Shown piece after piece: positions 52,968 to 63,233 of a stretch of 64,000 nucleotides of DNA. The notes below the pieces were generated by a model. The model was given only the letters and a program-made list of their open reading frames with translations. It did not search any database and was not told the DNA's origin. The translations under genes were made by a program, and so were the position numbers. Position 1 is the stretch's first letter, and every line of letters begins with the position of its first letter. Source of the stretch: Calocera cornea HHB12733 (Eukaryota > Basidiomycota > Dacrymycetes > Dacrymycetales > Dacrymycetaceae); assembly GCA_001632435.1 (NCBI GenBank), contig KV423918.1:124001-188000 (forward strand), written 5' to 3'.

Positions 52968-54426
52968 ATGCTCCCTTCGATATGTAGATGGGCACCACGA
53001 AATCTAAAGGCTAAGCCGGTGCCGATTGATGTGCCTAGAGATCACACGTTTCCGCCGTTCTACGCCTGCTATGTGCTCCGATCGTTGGGCACGCGACCTA
53101 GGGGTAGGAAAACGTACATCGGGACCACCACCGACCCTGTCAGGAGGCTGCGGCAACATAATGGCGAGCTCGCACAAGTGAGCAATCAACGCTTCCTTGC
53201 CCTTCCAGAGTTGCTGATGTGTTTATATTGATGATCAGGGTGCCCGAAAGACATCGCTTGACAGGCCATGGATCATGAGCATGCTTGTGCACGGCTTCCC
53301 GAGCAAGCTCCACGCTCTGCAATTTGAATGGGCTCTGCAGCACCCCTGGAAGAGCCGACATCTGGCGCATCACTTTCCTACCATGATAGGACGGTCCAGA
53401 CTTCCTCGAATTGTCTCGTGAGTCACAGCTCCTATTTCCCGATCTTTTGCTCATTGTCGATTAAGGGTTGTGCGAACTATGATATGTAGCCCGACATACC
53501 ACGCTTGGCCGCTACACGTAACACTGCTTGACGTCCAGGCCGTGGAGGCGTGGAAGGCGGCGGCTGCTGCGGCCGGGACGCTTCCCGTAGGATGCAAAGT
53601 CAACACAAAGAAGCTACGAGTTACGAAAGCAGGCGTGCAGGACTTGAGCAAGGCCGGATTCGACGTCGCAGATGCCGGCTTCAACGAAGCTATTCTTGCG
53701 AAGCAAGGGCAGATCGAGACGCTACGTGAAACCCTGTGCAGCATCTGCAAGGAGGGAGTGAACATCTCTCAGCCGCTCATGACCACAGTATGTCCCTCCG
53801 ACGGCTGCACGAGCGTCTCGCACATCGATTGCATCCGGCGAGACTTCGCCTCTCAGGCGCAAGACGAGCCCATGCTTCCGCGATCCGGAACATGCAAGCA
53901 ATGCAACAAAGCGGTGCTCTGGGGAGACATCATTCGAAGCTGTTATCACCGGCACCGGCAGGCGACCGCTTCCGCAATGGCCCTTGAAGAGGACGACCTC
54001 GAGCTGGATGAGGAGGTCGAAGAGGCAGAGGATAAACCAGAAACGGACGTGCTGCCTATCAAAAAGAAGGGGATGACCCGGAAGAGCATCTCAGCTGTGC
54101 CTGGCCGAAAGGGAAAAACGGACGTGAAGGCTTCGAAGAGGAAACCTCGCTCAATAGCAATCAGCGCGAAGATCACCGCAAAATCAAAAGCTACCGTCTC
54201 GCGCGCGAAGGTCACAAGTGCGAAGTCTTCCAATACGAAGCCGAAGTCTACGAAGCCGAAAGCCGTGAGTCCATCTGAAACGAAAACCATGGTGGAGCTG
54301 CCGAAAAGAGGACGACCGGCGAAGACGGATGCTGTGGTAACGGTATTGGTGGGGAAACCAGGTCGGCGGGAAGCGATTGTCTCTGCGGCGACAGGGCTCA
54401 AGCCGAAGAAGCGGCTGAAAGCCTGA
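52968..54426 (+). CDS. SLX1: SLX1 structure-specific endonuclease subunit (GIY-YIG)
   Basis: Exons 52968-53177, 53239-53417 and 53466-54426; 449 residues. With SLX4 it cuts branched DNA such as Holliday junctions and replication forks. The GIY-YIG domain has [29 protein letters not shown], and the helix with [18 protein letters not shown] containing the metal-binding Glu. A C-terminal zinc-binding (PHD/RING-like) module follows: [45 protein letters not shown]. The tail (about 150 residues) is Lys/Ser-rich with GRPAKTD, an AT-hook-like motif, longer than in yeast Slx1. The start ATG is the first in frame; an out-of-frame ATG at 52988 stops at once. Confidence 0.92.
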
Positions 54427-54572
54427 GGAAGCGATTCGCTGTATCGGTAGAAAGTTCGCAACCAATGCATTACATCTGTTCATATACAGACACCCAATCA
54501 AGTAACGTCACCCACTAGAGACCCAACGCTGTCGAATCCCCTCTCCAGAATCCTCGCGCGTGTCTTCCTCGG

Positions 54573-55056
54573 TTATGTGGGTACTCGACGAGGTGCAGCC
54601 TCTGGCGGTTTGGGCGCTGAGCTCAGGTCTCCCCCCGGTGGATTTTTGGGAAGCGGTATAACGTTGGGAGATATCGTCGTCCAAAAGTACTTGAGGCCGC
54701 CACTGATCTTCTCTGGCTCCTGCGACACCACCCTGCCTACACAAGTACGGTCAGCAAAGTCTTGCACGGTCTATGAGGCCAGACGCACCCTTCCAGACCA
54801 GCTTGCCCCATGCCCTCCCTCTTGTGCCATCAGCCCTTAGCTTCACTCGACTGATATGCCAATAGCTGTCGAGTATCTGCTTTCCGCGCCATCTTGTTTG
54901 TAAAAGACCAAACCCGATGCCGTCGTTCGGCAGTCTGGCGAGAACTTGATACAACGACTGCCGCGGCGGGAGGACCCGGTGGCCGATGCTTTGTACCGGT
55001 AGGACGACCTTTGCAGCGGATGTCGACGCTGCCCGCAGTATCAATGTAGGTAACAT
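54573..55056 (-). CDS. Mitochondrial small-subunit ribosomal protein mS34 (MRP-S34 family)
   Basis: Exons 55056-54789 and 54736-54573; 143 residues. The N-terminus (MLPTLILRAASTSAAKVVLP) looks like an import signal. The family core follows: LYQVLARLPNDGIGFGLLQT, RWRGKQ, SYWHISRVKLRADGTRGRAW and GKLVWKG, matching the YW.I.RV......G.AWG.L..KG pattern of MRP-S34. The C-terminal exon is Pro-rich (PLPKNPPGG). Head to head with uL24m, only 184 bp apart. Confidence 0.75.
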
Positions 55057-55240
55057 CTCGGTGTAGCTCGTTGCAGGTCGAGACGGGCGCGGGTTGGTGC
55101 GTGTTAGGCTGTTAGGGACAAGTCGCGCCAGTCTTGCGACGGAAATTCAGGTTGATGAAAAGCCTCCGTCGAAATATCGCGCTCCTCCTTCAGGTCGTCC
55201 CTGCACTGGGCACTGGCACAGTACACCTCTTTGGCCCAAG
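55057..55240. promoter_or_regulatory. Bidirectional promoter shared by mS34 and uL24m
   Basis: 184 bp separate the divergent start codons of two mitochondrial ribosomal protein genes, one from each subunit. No TATA box is apparent. Confidence 0.6.
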
Positions 55241-56581
55241 ATGGCGCTCCGCATGCGTCTTCGGGATGCTCTCAAGACCAACAAGCCTCAGAAGGACCTC
55301 TTTCATCTTGTATCACGAACGAAAACCCGCCATGAGCCCGTTATGAAGGTAAAGCATATGCACAGGCCAAAATGGGTCAACCCAAAGGACCGCATAAAGT
55401 GGTGGAACATTGCTCCTGGGGACAAGGTCCGGATGATCTCGGGAAAAGATGAGTTCAGGAAGAAAGACAGGTTGGAAGTTCTCGAGGTTGATAGGGAGAA
55501 GAATTGGTTGTATCTCAAGGATGGCCCACAAGTACGTCCTTTTCGCTACTAGTCAAGGGGACATGCCTAAGCTGCCGCCAGCTTACGAGGCACGTGGCCA
55601 ACCTCATGAACGAACCCGACATGCCGAAGTACAACCTTGAACCGATGCCGGTACATTACAGCAACGTCCAGCTCTATATCGGCGATTTCGAATTTCCGCC
55701 TTTACCAGACGAAACCGAGCCTCGGGTCCTTCCGGTTTACGCGACTCGCGTGCAGCGCACCACTCCGACTTACGTGAAGGCCATTGGACGATACGTGTTT
55801 AGACGTTACGCTGCTGCCACCTATCCTGCCTTACCACCAAAATATGACGAGAACGGAAATCGCGTGAGGATTGAGATTCCTTGGCCGCAGTTTGTGGGAC
55901 GGGAGCCCGCAGATCGTAAGCCAACGTTCACTGCTTATGGTACTCAGTCAATCTCACGCTTTAGCAGCTGGCCCGCAAGATACAACTGCCGAAGAGGCGC
56001 TGAAATTAACGTGGGTACCCCCAGCTCCTACGCTGAACCCCGGCCTGTACAAGCGCAACGAGCCAAAGCCTGAAGACGTCTACCTGCAGACGGCTGGAGC
56101 CGACCCTTCACAGCCTATGGAGCACTTCGTAGCGCGCGAGCTGTCCTCATACTACTCTCGCGCCAATAGGACAAAGCGCTGGCAGCTGCGTGGCCCATAT
56201 CGTCAAGCGAGGCTGGAGAGGGCGATTCGGAGGGAGACCAAGGAGAGCGAAGTGTACGCGGATGGACGAACGCGGGAGGAGATCGTGCTCGAGGCGACGT
56301 GGAAGTTCGATCGGGACGAGAGGGAGCGGCACAAGAGGAAGCGTGTGATGAAGCTCATGAGGACACCGAGGGGGAAGAAGATCACGAGAAAGATAAGAAG
56401 GACGATGGTGAAGAAGCTGAAGAAGATGGACAAGATCAACAGCATCGTTCTCAAGCCCGCGAAGAACCAGTACATTCCACCGGGGATGAACGTCATCGAG
56501 GAGGTTCCTTACGCGTCAGCCCAGAGCCAGGAGACTCTTCGGAGAGCCGAGAGAAAGGCAAAGGGGAAGACGAAGAGTTGA
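55241..56581 (+). CDS. Mitochondrial large-subunit ribosomal protein uL24m
   Basis: Exons 55241-55531, 55582-55915 and 55965-56581; 413 residues. The bacterial L24 core sits near residues 50-115: NIAPGDKVRMISGKDEFRKK, DRLEVLEVDREKNWLYLKDG (KOW motif), HVANLMNEPDMPKYNLEPMP, VHYSNVQLYIGDF. The long C-terminal extension with many Lys/Arg (RGKKITRKIRRTMVKKLKKM) is usual in fungal mitochondrial L24 (yeast Mrpl40). The N-terminus MALRMRLRDALKTNKPQ serves as targeting sequence. The third exon starts after CTTTAG at 55964, giving ADPAGPQDTTAEEA; a CAG acceptor 3 bp later would drop one residue. Confidence 0.85.
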
Positions 56582-56675
56582 GGATGCATTGGGGTATCAC
56601 TACGATAATGATACAGTTGCTATTATGCAAGCAATCTATAATACTCCCTTCATATCTGGTCTCCACTCGCGCACC

Positions 56676-58356
56676 TCAGCCACCGATGAAGGGGTCGCAC
56701 CCGCAGATCCAGCCTCTCACCGCGAAGCTCAAGATAGAGCCAGTCAACAGACCGCCCATGAGGCAGAAGCTTGCCACAGTAGCAGCGGTATCGATCTCCT
56801 CCCTGAGCAATTTCTTGTTGTGCTCTATGCTCGGCGCGGCCATCATGATGTTGCTGCTGACGTGACCATTCGTGATACCGAAGAAGAGCAGAATGACCAT
56901 GTACAGGAAGTCGGAGTTGATGATGGGCGATGTCCCGGCTCTGAAGCCCTCAACATTGCACATCAGGAATAGAGGCACAAACACGGTGCGAGAGAGCGAA
57001 TAGACTAGAAGGTTGCGTGCCTTCCAGGTCAGGAAGACTGGGTATGTGCAGAGATGGCGGCCGGTCCAGTCACCGATGTTGAACATGAAGAAGTGTAGTG
57101 CGTTGAATATGAGGGGATTAAATAGCATGGATGATGTTGGATCGTGAACGGAATGGATGGAGGTGGTGATCGGCGGGAAGACAGCCTGCACAGAATTGAG
57201 TTAGGACAACGACGTACGTTGGGGTAGTACTTACAAGGGTGATGATGAATACATAACCCACAGCCAAGTTATACGTCAGGTTCTTCCTCGCCACCTTCCA
57301 CAGCGTACGAACATCCCGTTTCTGACCCATCGTGACTGTGCTCTCCACGCTCTCCCCGATCGTTGTCTCCCCTTCCTCTCCCTGCAGCGCTGGTGTGTTG
57401 TTCCCGACTGTTCCATTCATCCACGGCTCCATCGCTCTTGCGTATACTCTCAAGCTCGTCAACCAGCCATGGGAGAACAGACAGCCGATAAGAAATATGA
57501 CTCCAACGCCGAAGAAACCGAAGGCGCTTCGAGCAGCCCCTGCGGGGGTAGAGCCACTTCCGGCTAGGCTCAGCCAGGCACTGATGAGTTGCACGAGTGA
57601 TACCAGGACACCTATAGCGGCTTGACCCGACATGACCGATTGCATAGCCATGGGTCCGAAAATCGAAGCGAGCGCGACTATAGCTTCGTTAGTGGGGATC
57701 GTAATCGGATTGCATATATGCGCACCAAGAGCATTCGAGGTGTACGACCCAGCGGAAGCAAGCAGCATTCCCATAATGATCGCAAAAGCAAAGTATCCAC
57801 TTGGAGATGCGGGCACGAGTGTCGAAAGAGTCAGAAGGACGAACATGAGGATGATCGCGATTGTCGACAGGCGTATTCGGATGGCAGATTGTGCCTGGCA
57901 AGCCGGTGAGCAACCAGACAAGATCGGGAAGGGCACAGTCGTACCACGTCGGAGGTATAGGTTGCATAAGCAAGCACGACGAAGTTCGCCGCTGTGAAGG
58001 ACGTCGATAACCACGAAGGGAAAGCACTCCTTAGGGAGGATCCTTCCAATCTTGATAGAAAGTACGGCATCGCCGTTATCATCGCTGTGTTGCCCGAATG
58101 AGCATGCGTCTCAGCAGCCAGGTTGGGGAGACGCACCATTCCATGGCAGCAACACCGCTGCTCCTAAGCTGAAGTGTACCCATTTCACCCCTCTCCCTAA
58201 CGGCGGGACACCGGTGATCTGCTGCTCGAGCGATGCTGGCGTCCTCGGCTCCGTGGGATCCTCCGGAATGGGCGCATATCCCGCACCAGGTGTAATGCTC
58301 AATCGTCGCTTCTTGTGCGATGGCCGCCCAGTGATGAGGGAGTAGAGGAAGGACAT
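56676..58356 (-). CDS. Equilibrative nucleoside transporter (ENT/SLC29 family)
   Basis: Exons (gene order) 58356-58137, 58084-57945, 57894-57235 and 57185-56676; 509 residues, about 11 hydrophobic segments. ENT proteins move nucleosides; the yeast member FUN26 acts in the vacuole. Family features are FSLGAAVLLPWNGAMITAMPYF in helix 1, the central hydrophilic loop (~VGNNTPALQGEEGETTIGES), FNIGDWTGRHL, SRTVFVPLFLMCN and FFGITNGHVSSNIMM, all near-diagnostic for ENT. The N-terminus is cytosolic with an acidic Pro-rich patch, as in lysosomal/vacuolar ENTs. The stop codon is 95 bp from that of uL24m, so the 3' ends probably overlap. Confidence 0.92.
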
Positions 58357-58745
58357 GGTGGTCGGGGAGGAAGGTGTGCCCAGAGGAGGGGCTAGGAGAT
58401 TGTGCCGATCGGTCGTCCGACCTTGCTGCCCCTCTTCGTTGGGAATCCGCGTGCTCCCAAGGGTCCGGTTGAATGATCCCGGCATTGCTGAGGGTTTCCG
58501 ATTGAGCGCCCGTGTGCCTTCGTATCGTGATGGGGTGGATGTTTGGAGTCGGTCCTTTACGGGCAAGTAGGTACTGGTCCAGCGGGTCAAGAACGCGAGA
58601 AAGATTATAGCTCGTGGATCGCGCATGGGCTCCTGAGGCAGTGAGCGCGGAATACTACAGAAACATCTCATTCTATTCGCTTTCTACTCGCACTACAGTC
58701 TTCGAATTACACTTCGCAATCACCAAGTCGGCCTGTCGGAACACT

Positions 58746-59861
58746 TCATTGGCTAGCTGCGAGATTGACGGGCGGCGGCAGGATCGGCTCCCCGACGGCC
58801 GTCACGTAGCAACTGGACAGACCACCATCCACCTTGAAGTCGGTGCCGGTGATGTAGCTGGACTCGTCACTGGCCACTGTCGAGAAACATCAGGGTCTGC
58901 CAGCGCTTTTAGTTGACCGGACATACGGAAGAGGGCAGCCCGAGCCTGCTCTATCGCCTCGCCGAAACGGCCCATCGGCAGGTGCACCATGCGGCGTTCA
59001 CGCTTTTCAGTCGTGTTCAGGAAGTCCATGAGGAGGGCTGTGTCACGTGTCAGCAGACTGGGAGCTGTAAAGGCAGAGCATACGTACGAGTCTTGAGAGG
59101 GCCCGGACATAGGGAGTTCAAGCGGATGCCCTCCCTAGCATGTACCATCGCCAGCTCCCTCGTCATCGCCAAGACAGCACCCTTCGAAGCAGTGTCTGGA
59201 TTGCACGTCAGTCACTGCTAAGCGGAAGGAAAAGAATCCGGCGCTCACAAGCCAACTGTGGCGTTGCTGCACCCATGAGCGCAACAAAGCTTGCAGTGTT
59301 GATAATGCTGCCACCGGTCTGCAGACCACGCGCAGGGTCCGGCTTATTCAACCGCATGGCTGCGATCGCATGCTTGCAGCCGAACCAGACACCCTTCAGG
59401 TTGATGTTCATGGTAAGATCCCAGATGCGCTCCTCGGTGTTCAGCGCATTGTCGTCATCCGGGTGCATGATACCAGCATTGTTGAACTTCATGCAACTTA
59501 AGCCCCAGCTGTGGCCGCATGGGCCAATGTCAGCTCACCATGACATCGAGCCTGCCGAACTCCGTCACCGCGGTCTTGACGAGCTCCTCCACCTCGCGCT
59601 CCTTGCTCACATCACACTTCACAGCCAGGGCCCCAACCTCCGGACTCCGCTGCTTCACAAGCGCAACCGCGGAGTCCAGGGTCGCCATGTTGATGTCTGC
59701 CATCACAACATGCGCACCCTCGGACGCGAAGAGCAGGGCGGACTCAAGGCCTATTCCGCTGGGGTGGGGTCAGTCGCCTCGTTTCGCGGCATACACTAGG
59801 ATGAGACCTACCCAGCGGCTCCGGTTATGATCGCAACCTTGTTCTGAAGTCTCCCCGGCAT
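58746..59861 (-). CDS. Short-chain dehydrogenase/reductase (SDR), six exons
   Basis: Exons (gene order) 59861-59812, 59758-59539, 59486-59249, 59195-59088, 59037-58927 and 58876-58746; 285 residues. Classical SDR motifs: IITGAAGGIGLESA, ADIN (acidic residue favouring NAD over NADP), FNNAGIM, IINTASFVALMG with the catalytic Ser, YTASKGAVLAMTRELA with Tyr and Lys, and CPGPLKTPLL. The tail SSYITGTDFKVDGGLSSCYV is usual. YTASK is rebuilt only by the splice T|AC at 59249/59195, supporting that intron. The substrate is unknown. Divergent from dUTPase with 125 bp between start codons. Confidence 0.9.
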
Positions 59862-59986
59862 CTTTGGTGTACTTCAGCTTAAATCGAGAGCGAATTGGAG
59901 GTGGTGGACGTTCGGACGGAGAGCTACACCGGGCACACGATAAGGGTTCACCTTCCTCGCCTACCCCACGTGGATATCACGCTTTC

Positions 59987-60828
59987 ATGTCTCTACGCGT
60001 CGCGTCCATAGCTCGACGCGTCCCTCCTCTCCAAAGTTACATGAGTACCCACAAGCGCCAGGCTTCCTCTGCTCATCCCTCCGAACCGCCTGCCAAAATG
60101 TCTGCTACCAACGGAACAACCGAAAAGGTGGACGTCACCAAGCCTGAGGGATCGTCGGTCCCTGCTCCGACGAGCCAGCTCCTCATCAAGAAGCACAGTG
60201 AGAAAGCGCGTCTGCCAACGAGGGGGAGCGCGTTGGCAGCGGGCTATGACCTCTACAGGTACGTCTGTGATGCTGTGTCTATGGTGACCAGCTGACGCCG
60301 GCCGTTATCCATAGTGCTGAGAAGAAGACTATCCCCGCACACGGCAAGGCGCTGGTCGACACCCAGATCTCCATCGCCGTCCCAGTCGGCACTTACGGAC
60401 GCGTCGCACCCAGGAGCGGGCTGGGTAAGCAGGTCCCGAACAGCCCACTTTCATCATCATTCTAATAACCTGGTAGCTTCCAAGTTCATGATTGACACTG
60501 GGGCTGGCGTCATTGATGCCGACTACCGCGGCATCGTCTTTGTGCTGCTGTTCAACCTGAGCGACAAGGACTTCGAGGGTAAGCCCAGCCACTAAGCATG
60601 GACTGCGTACGCTTATCTACTGCTTGCGAATTTGCGCAGTTCAGGAAGGCGACCGCGTTGCTCAGCTGATCATCGAGAAGATCGAGACGCCCGCAGTCAT
60701 GGAGGTAGCGGTACGTGCCCCTGCTCGGCTTGGCTTACGGCGTTGCTCAATATAGCACGCAGGATTTGGAGGAAACTCTTCGTGGTGCAGGTGGATTCGG
60801 CTCCACTGGCGGCCATACGGCACTCTGA
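59987..60828 (+). CDS. dUTP diphosphatase
   Basis: Exons 59987-60258, 60315-60424, 60477-60578, 60640-60710 and 60763-60828; 206 residues from the first ATG, 169 from the ATG at 60098. It hydrolyses dUTP to dUMP, keeping uracil out of DNA. All five trimeric-dUTPase motifs are present: [47 protein letters not shown] and [10 protein letters not shown]. The 37 residues before the internal ATG ([19 protein letters not shown]...) are basic and acid-poor like a mitochondrial signal. The internal ATG has the better context (A at -3), the first a poor one (T at -3), so both forms may be made. Confidence 0.95.
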
Positions 60829-62230
60829 GCTGCTACAGAGATGTGTTGTTATCTGTTGTATGATGCTCCCTCCCTTCTATATGGCAATGCCGATACACAT
60901 TCCCCAACAACCCCACGCTGAGAAATGGAGCTGGGCGGATCCTTGACTCGGTCATCACTTTATATACGTAGGGTTATGCCCCGCAGCCCTTCCCTTGCTC
61001 TAACTCCAGCATGCACTACGGCCGGTACGAGCATTCCGAGGGAGTGTAAGGTGCGCACTCGCATTCCGGCTTCTGCTCCTTCAACCGGCATCTGGACTCG
61101 GATGCCAGCAATTCAACGAGTCAGCTATTATCGGCGGTCTTGACATCATATCAACGGGAAGGACAAGGTGAAGCCCCTCAATATTGACAAGTTCATATCG
61201 GATATCGGTGTTTGGACAGTGCGTCGTGGCTCCAGCTAGCCTGCACTCGTGCCGAGGATCTTTCGAGGCGGTGGCTTTGACCACGTTTTGATGCCGCGGC
61301 AGAATCAGACGTCATCCCTTCCTTGACAGCCGCACGCAGCGGAGATCCCACATCTTCCTTTCTTCTGCACTGCCAGCTAAACAAGTTTCCTGGGCTACAC
61401 ACCGGTTCCGTGGCCCGTCCAACTCAAACCCCAAACGGTGTGGTTCTCTCAACTATTCCTGGTCCAACCCAGTGAGCTCCCGGACCCATCGGGCCTCACC
61501 AGTCACCGCCTGCTTAGCGTGCGCAGCATGGTTCCTAGCGCCATGTCAGCCCACTTGTCGAGCGCTTGGAGCTGAACAAGGAAACTCTCCGAGGAACGTG
61601 CCCGGCACCGTGCAATCCTTCTGCCGACGCGCATGACTGCCCTGCTATTGAGTCGTTGAGCCCAATTGAAGGCTAGATTCTCTCAAGCTCTTGGAGGCCT
61701 GCTATCTGTGTTCAACACACACTTCTGACATGTGCGGAATGGACCAGGAACTGAGGCACCAACCGAACCTCCAACCGATCGTTTCCCGGCCAGAATCACT
61801 GCCAGCATGCGACTCGTGATGCACATCATGCCAGCAAGACTCCCCCTCGAGTCTCGGTACTTGGTTGCAATGCTATTTTGGTGATCACTTCTCTGTATCG
61901 GTGGGGCCGGTATTCTATCAACAATCGTCTCGGCGTGAGGAGAGCTGGAGTGGTAATACCGACCGCCCATCGCAGCTGCGGCCCAGATTTTCTTTGGGCC
62001 GAGCGCTACGGGAATTCGTCCCCCCGAGCGCAACCGAACAGGGTTCAAAAACGGTTCAACAGATGAATCTGGAAGGGTCTACGGGCCGCTAAGCAAGCAT
62101 CACAGCTCGACTATTCGCTCATCGCCCTGCCACCGCCCACGCAACCGCACGCCTCACTCTGGCAATGATGCACCGCACTGTGGTCGAAATGGCGATACTG
62201 TTTGGGCCGTGAAGCGCGCTCTATCCTATC
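60829..62230. other. Long gene-free region before the secreted protein gene
   Basis: 1.4 kb with no supported gene or RNA on either strand. Confidence 0.45.
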
Positions 62231-62237
62231 TATTTAA
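62231..62237 (+). promoter_or_regulatory. TATA-like element of the secreted protein gene
   Basis: TATTTAA, 101 bp before the ATG at 62339, in an otherwise GC-rich promoter. Confidence 0.4.
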
Positions 62238-62338
62238 CTTATAGCAGGCCACCCTCGCCGCCTCCAGGGTTTGCTCGTAATTCATACCTTCCCCACCTCA
62301 GACTGAGACGGGACACTCTAGCCTCATTCGTAGTCAAC

Positions 62339-62934
62339 ATGAAGGTATCTGCTCTCGCGACCCTCCTCTTCGTCGGTGCAGGCGTGTCGGCTTCCGCTGT
62401 CTGGCCTCGTGGCTCCTCCGTCCCACGTGAGGCAACGCCTGCGAAGCGTTGGGGTGGACCCTCCGGTCGCTCCCTCGAGCGGTCCGCAGAGTTGACCGCA
62501 GTAAGTTCCCAGGCCGCTAGTTGATCAAACGAGGTGACTCATAGCCGTGGGTAGAGGGACCTGGTTTGGGAGGACGACCGTTGCCCCAAGGCGCACAGCG
62601 CCTGCGGCGTATCTAGCCCTTGGACCAAGCAAGCCTGGGAGTGCATCGACACTTCCCGTGACCTCGAAAGCTGTGAGCCTGACATGGAACCGCATGAGCT
62701 TGTTTTAACGGTGTTGCAGGCGGCGGCTGCGTCTTCGCTCTTCCCGGCCAGCTCGCCACGGGAGTTGACTGCACCAACATCGACGGGGTCGAGGACGTCG
62801 CCTGCGTCGAAGGCTTCTGTGCCGTCCATACCTGCCGTGATGGCTATGCTGTGTCCGCTGATGGGCAGTCCTGCGACATCGTGGAAAAGAGGAAGACTGG
62901 TCTCCATCAGGCGGCGTCCATCGAAAATTTCTGA
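62339..62934 (+). CDS. Small secreted Cys-rich protein with CPL1-like domain
   Basis: Exons 62339-62500, 62555-62672 and 62720-62934; 164 residues. A signal peptide is clear (MKVSALATLLFVGAGVSASA) and is followed by a short pro-region ending in the Kex2-type pair Lys-Arg (TPAKRWGG). The mature part has regularly spaced Cys: RCPKAHSACG, WECIDTSRDLESCGGCVFAL, DCTNIDGVEDVACVEGFCAV, TCRDGYAVSADGQSC. The ECIDT..DLESCGGC and C....GY..S.DG.SC blocks are those of the CPL1-like domain, named after a Cryptococcus capsule-related secreted protein and common in Agaricomycetes. The second exon acceptor (GTAG at 62554) is chosen because it brings the Cys blocks into frame. Its function here is unknown. Confidence 0.82.
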
Positions 62935-63233
62935 TTTGAGGATCTCGGTCGGGAGGCAGGATGGAAGAAAGGATGGAGGGCAATGCAGATAGTTGGACGG
63001 ACCCTCACGAACTCTCACGAGTAGACTTGCTAATTCGTTTTGTATTTGTTGTGCACGATCGAATTCATTTTCTTGTCCGTGATTGAACTGTCCGTCGGGG
63101 CCGCAGACCTTCGGCACGAGTGAAACGTGCGCATTGGACTTGTGCATGGTGAACAGTATCACCTGCGATGAGAGGTGGTATGGTATGAGATTGCCTTGAG
63201 CCGAATGGCGTAGTATACATTGGTGTAGACCGA

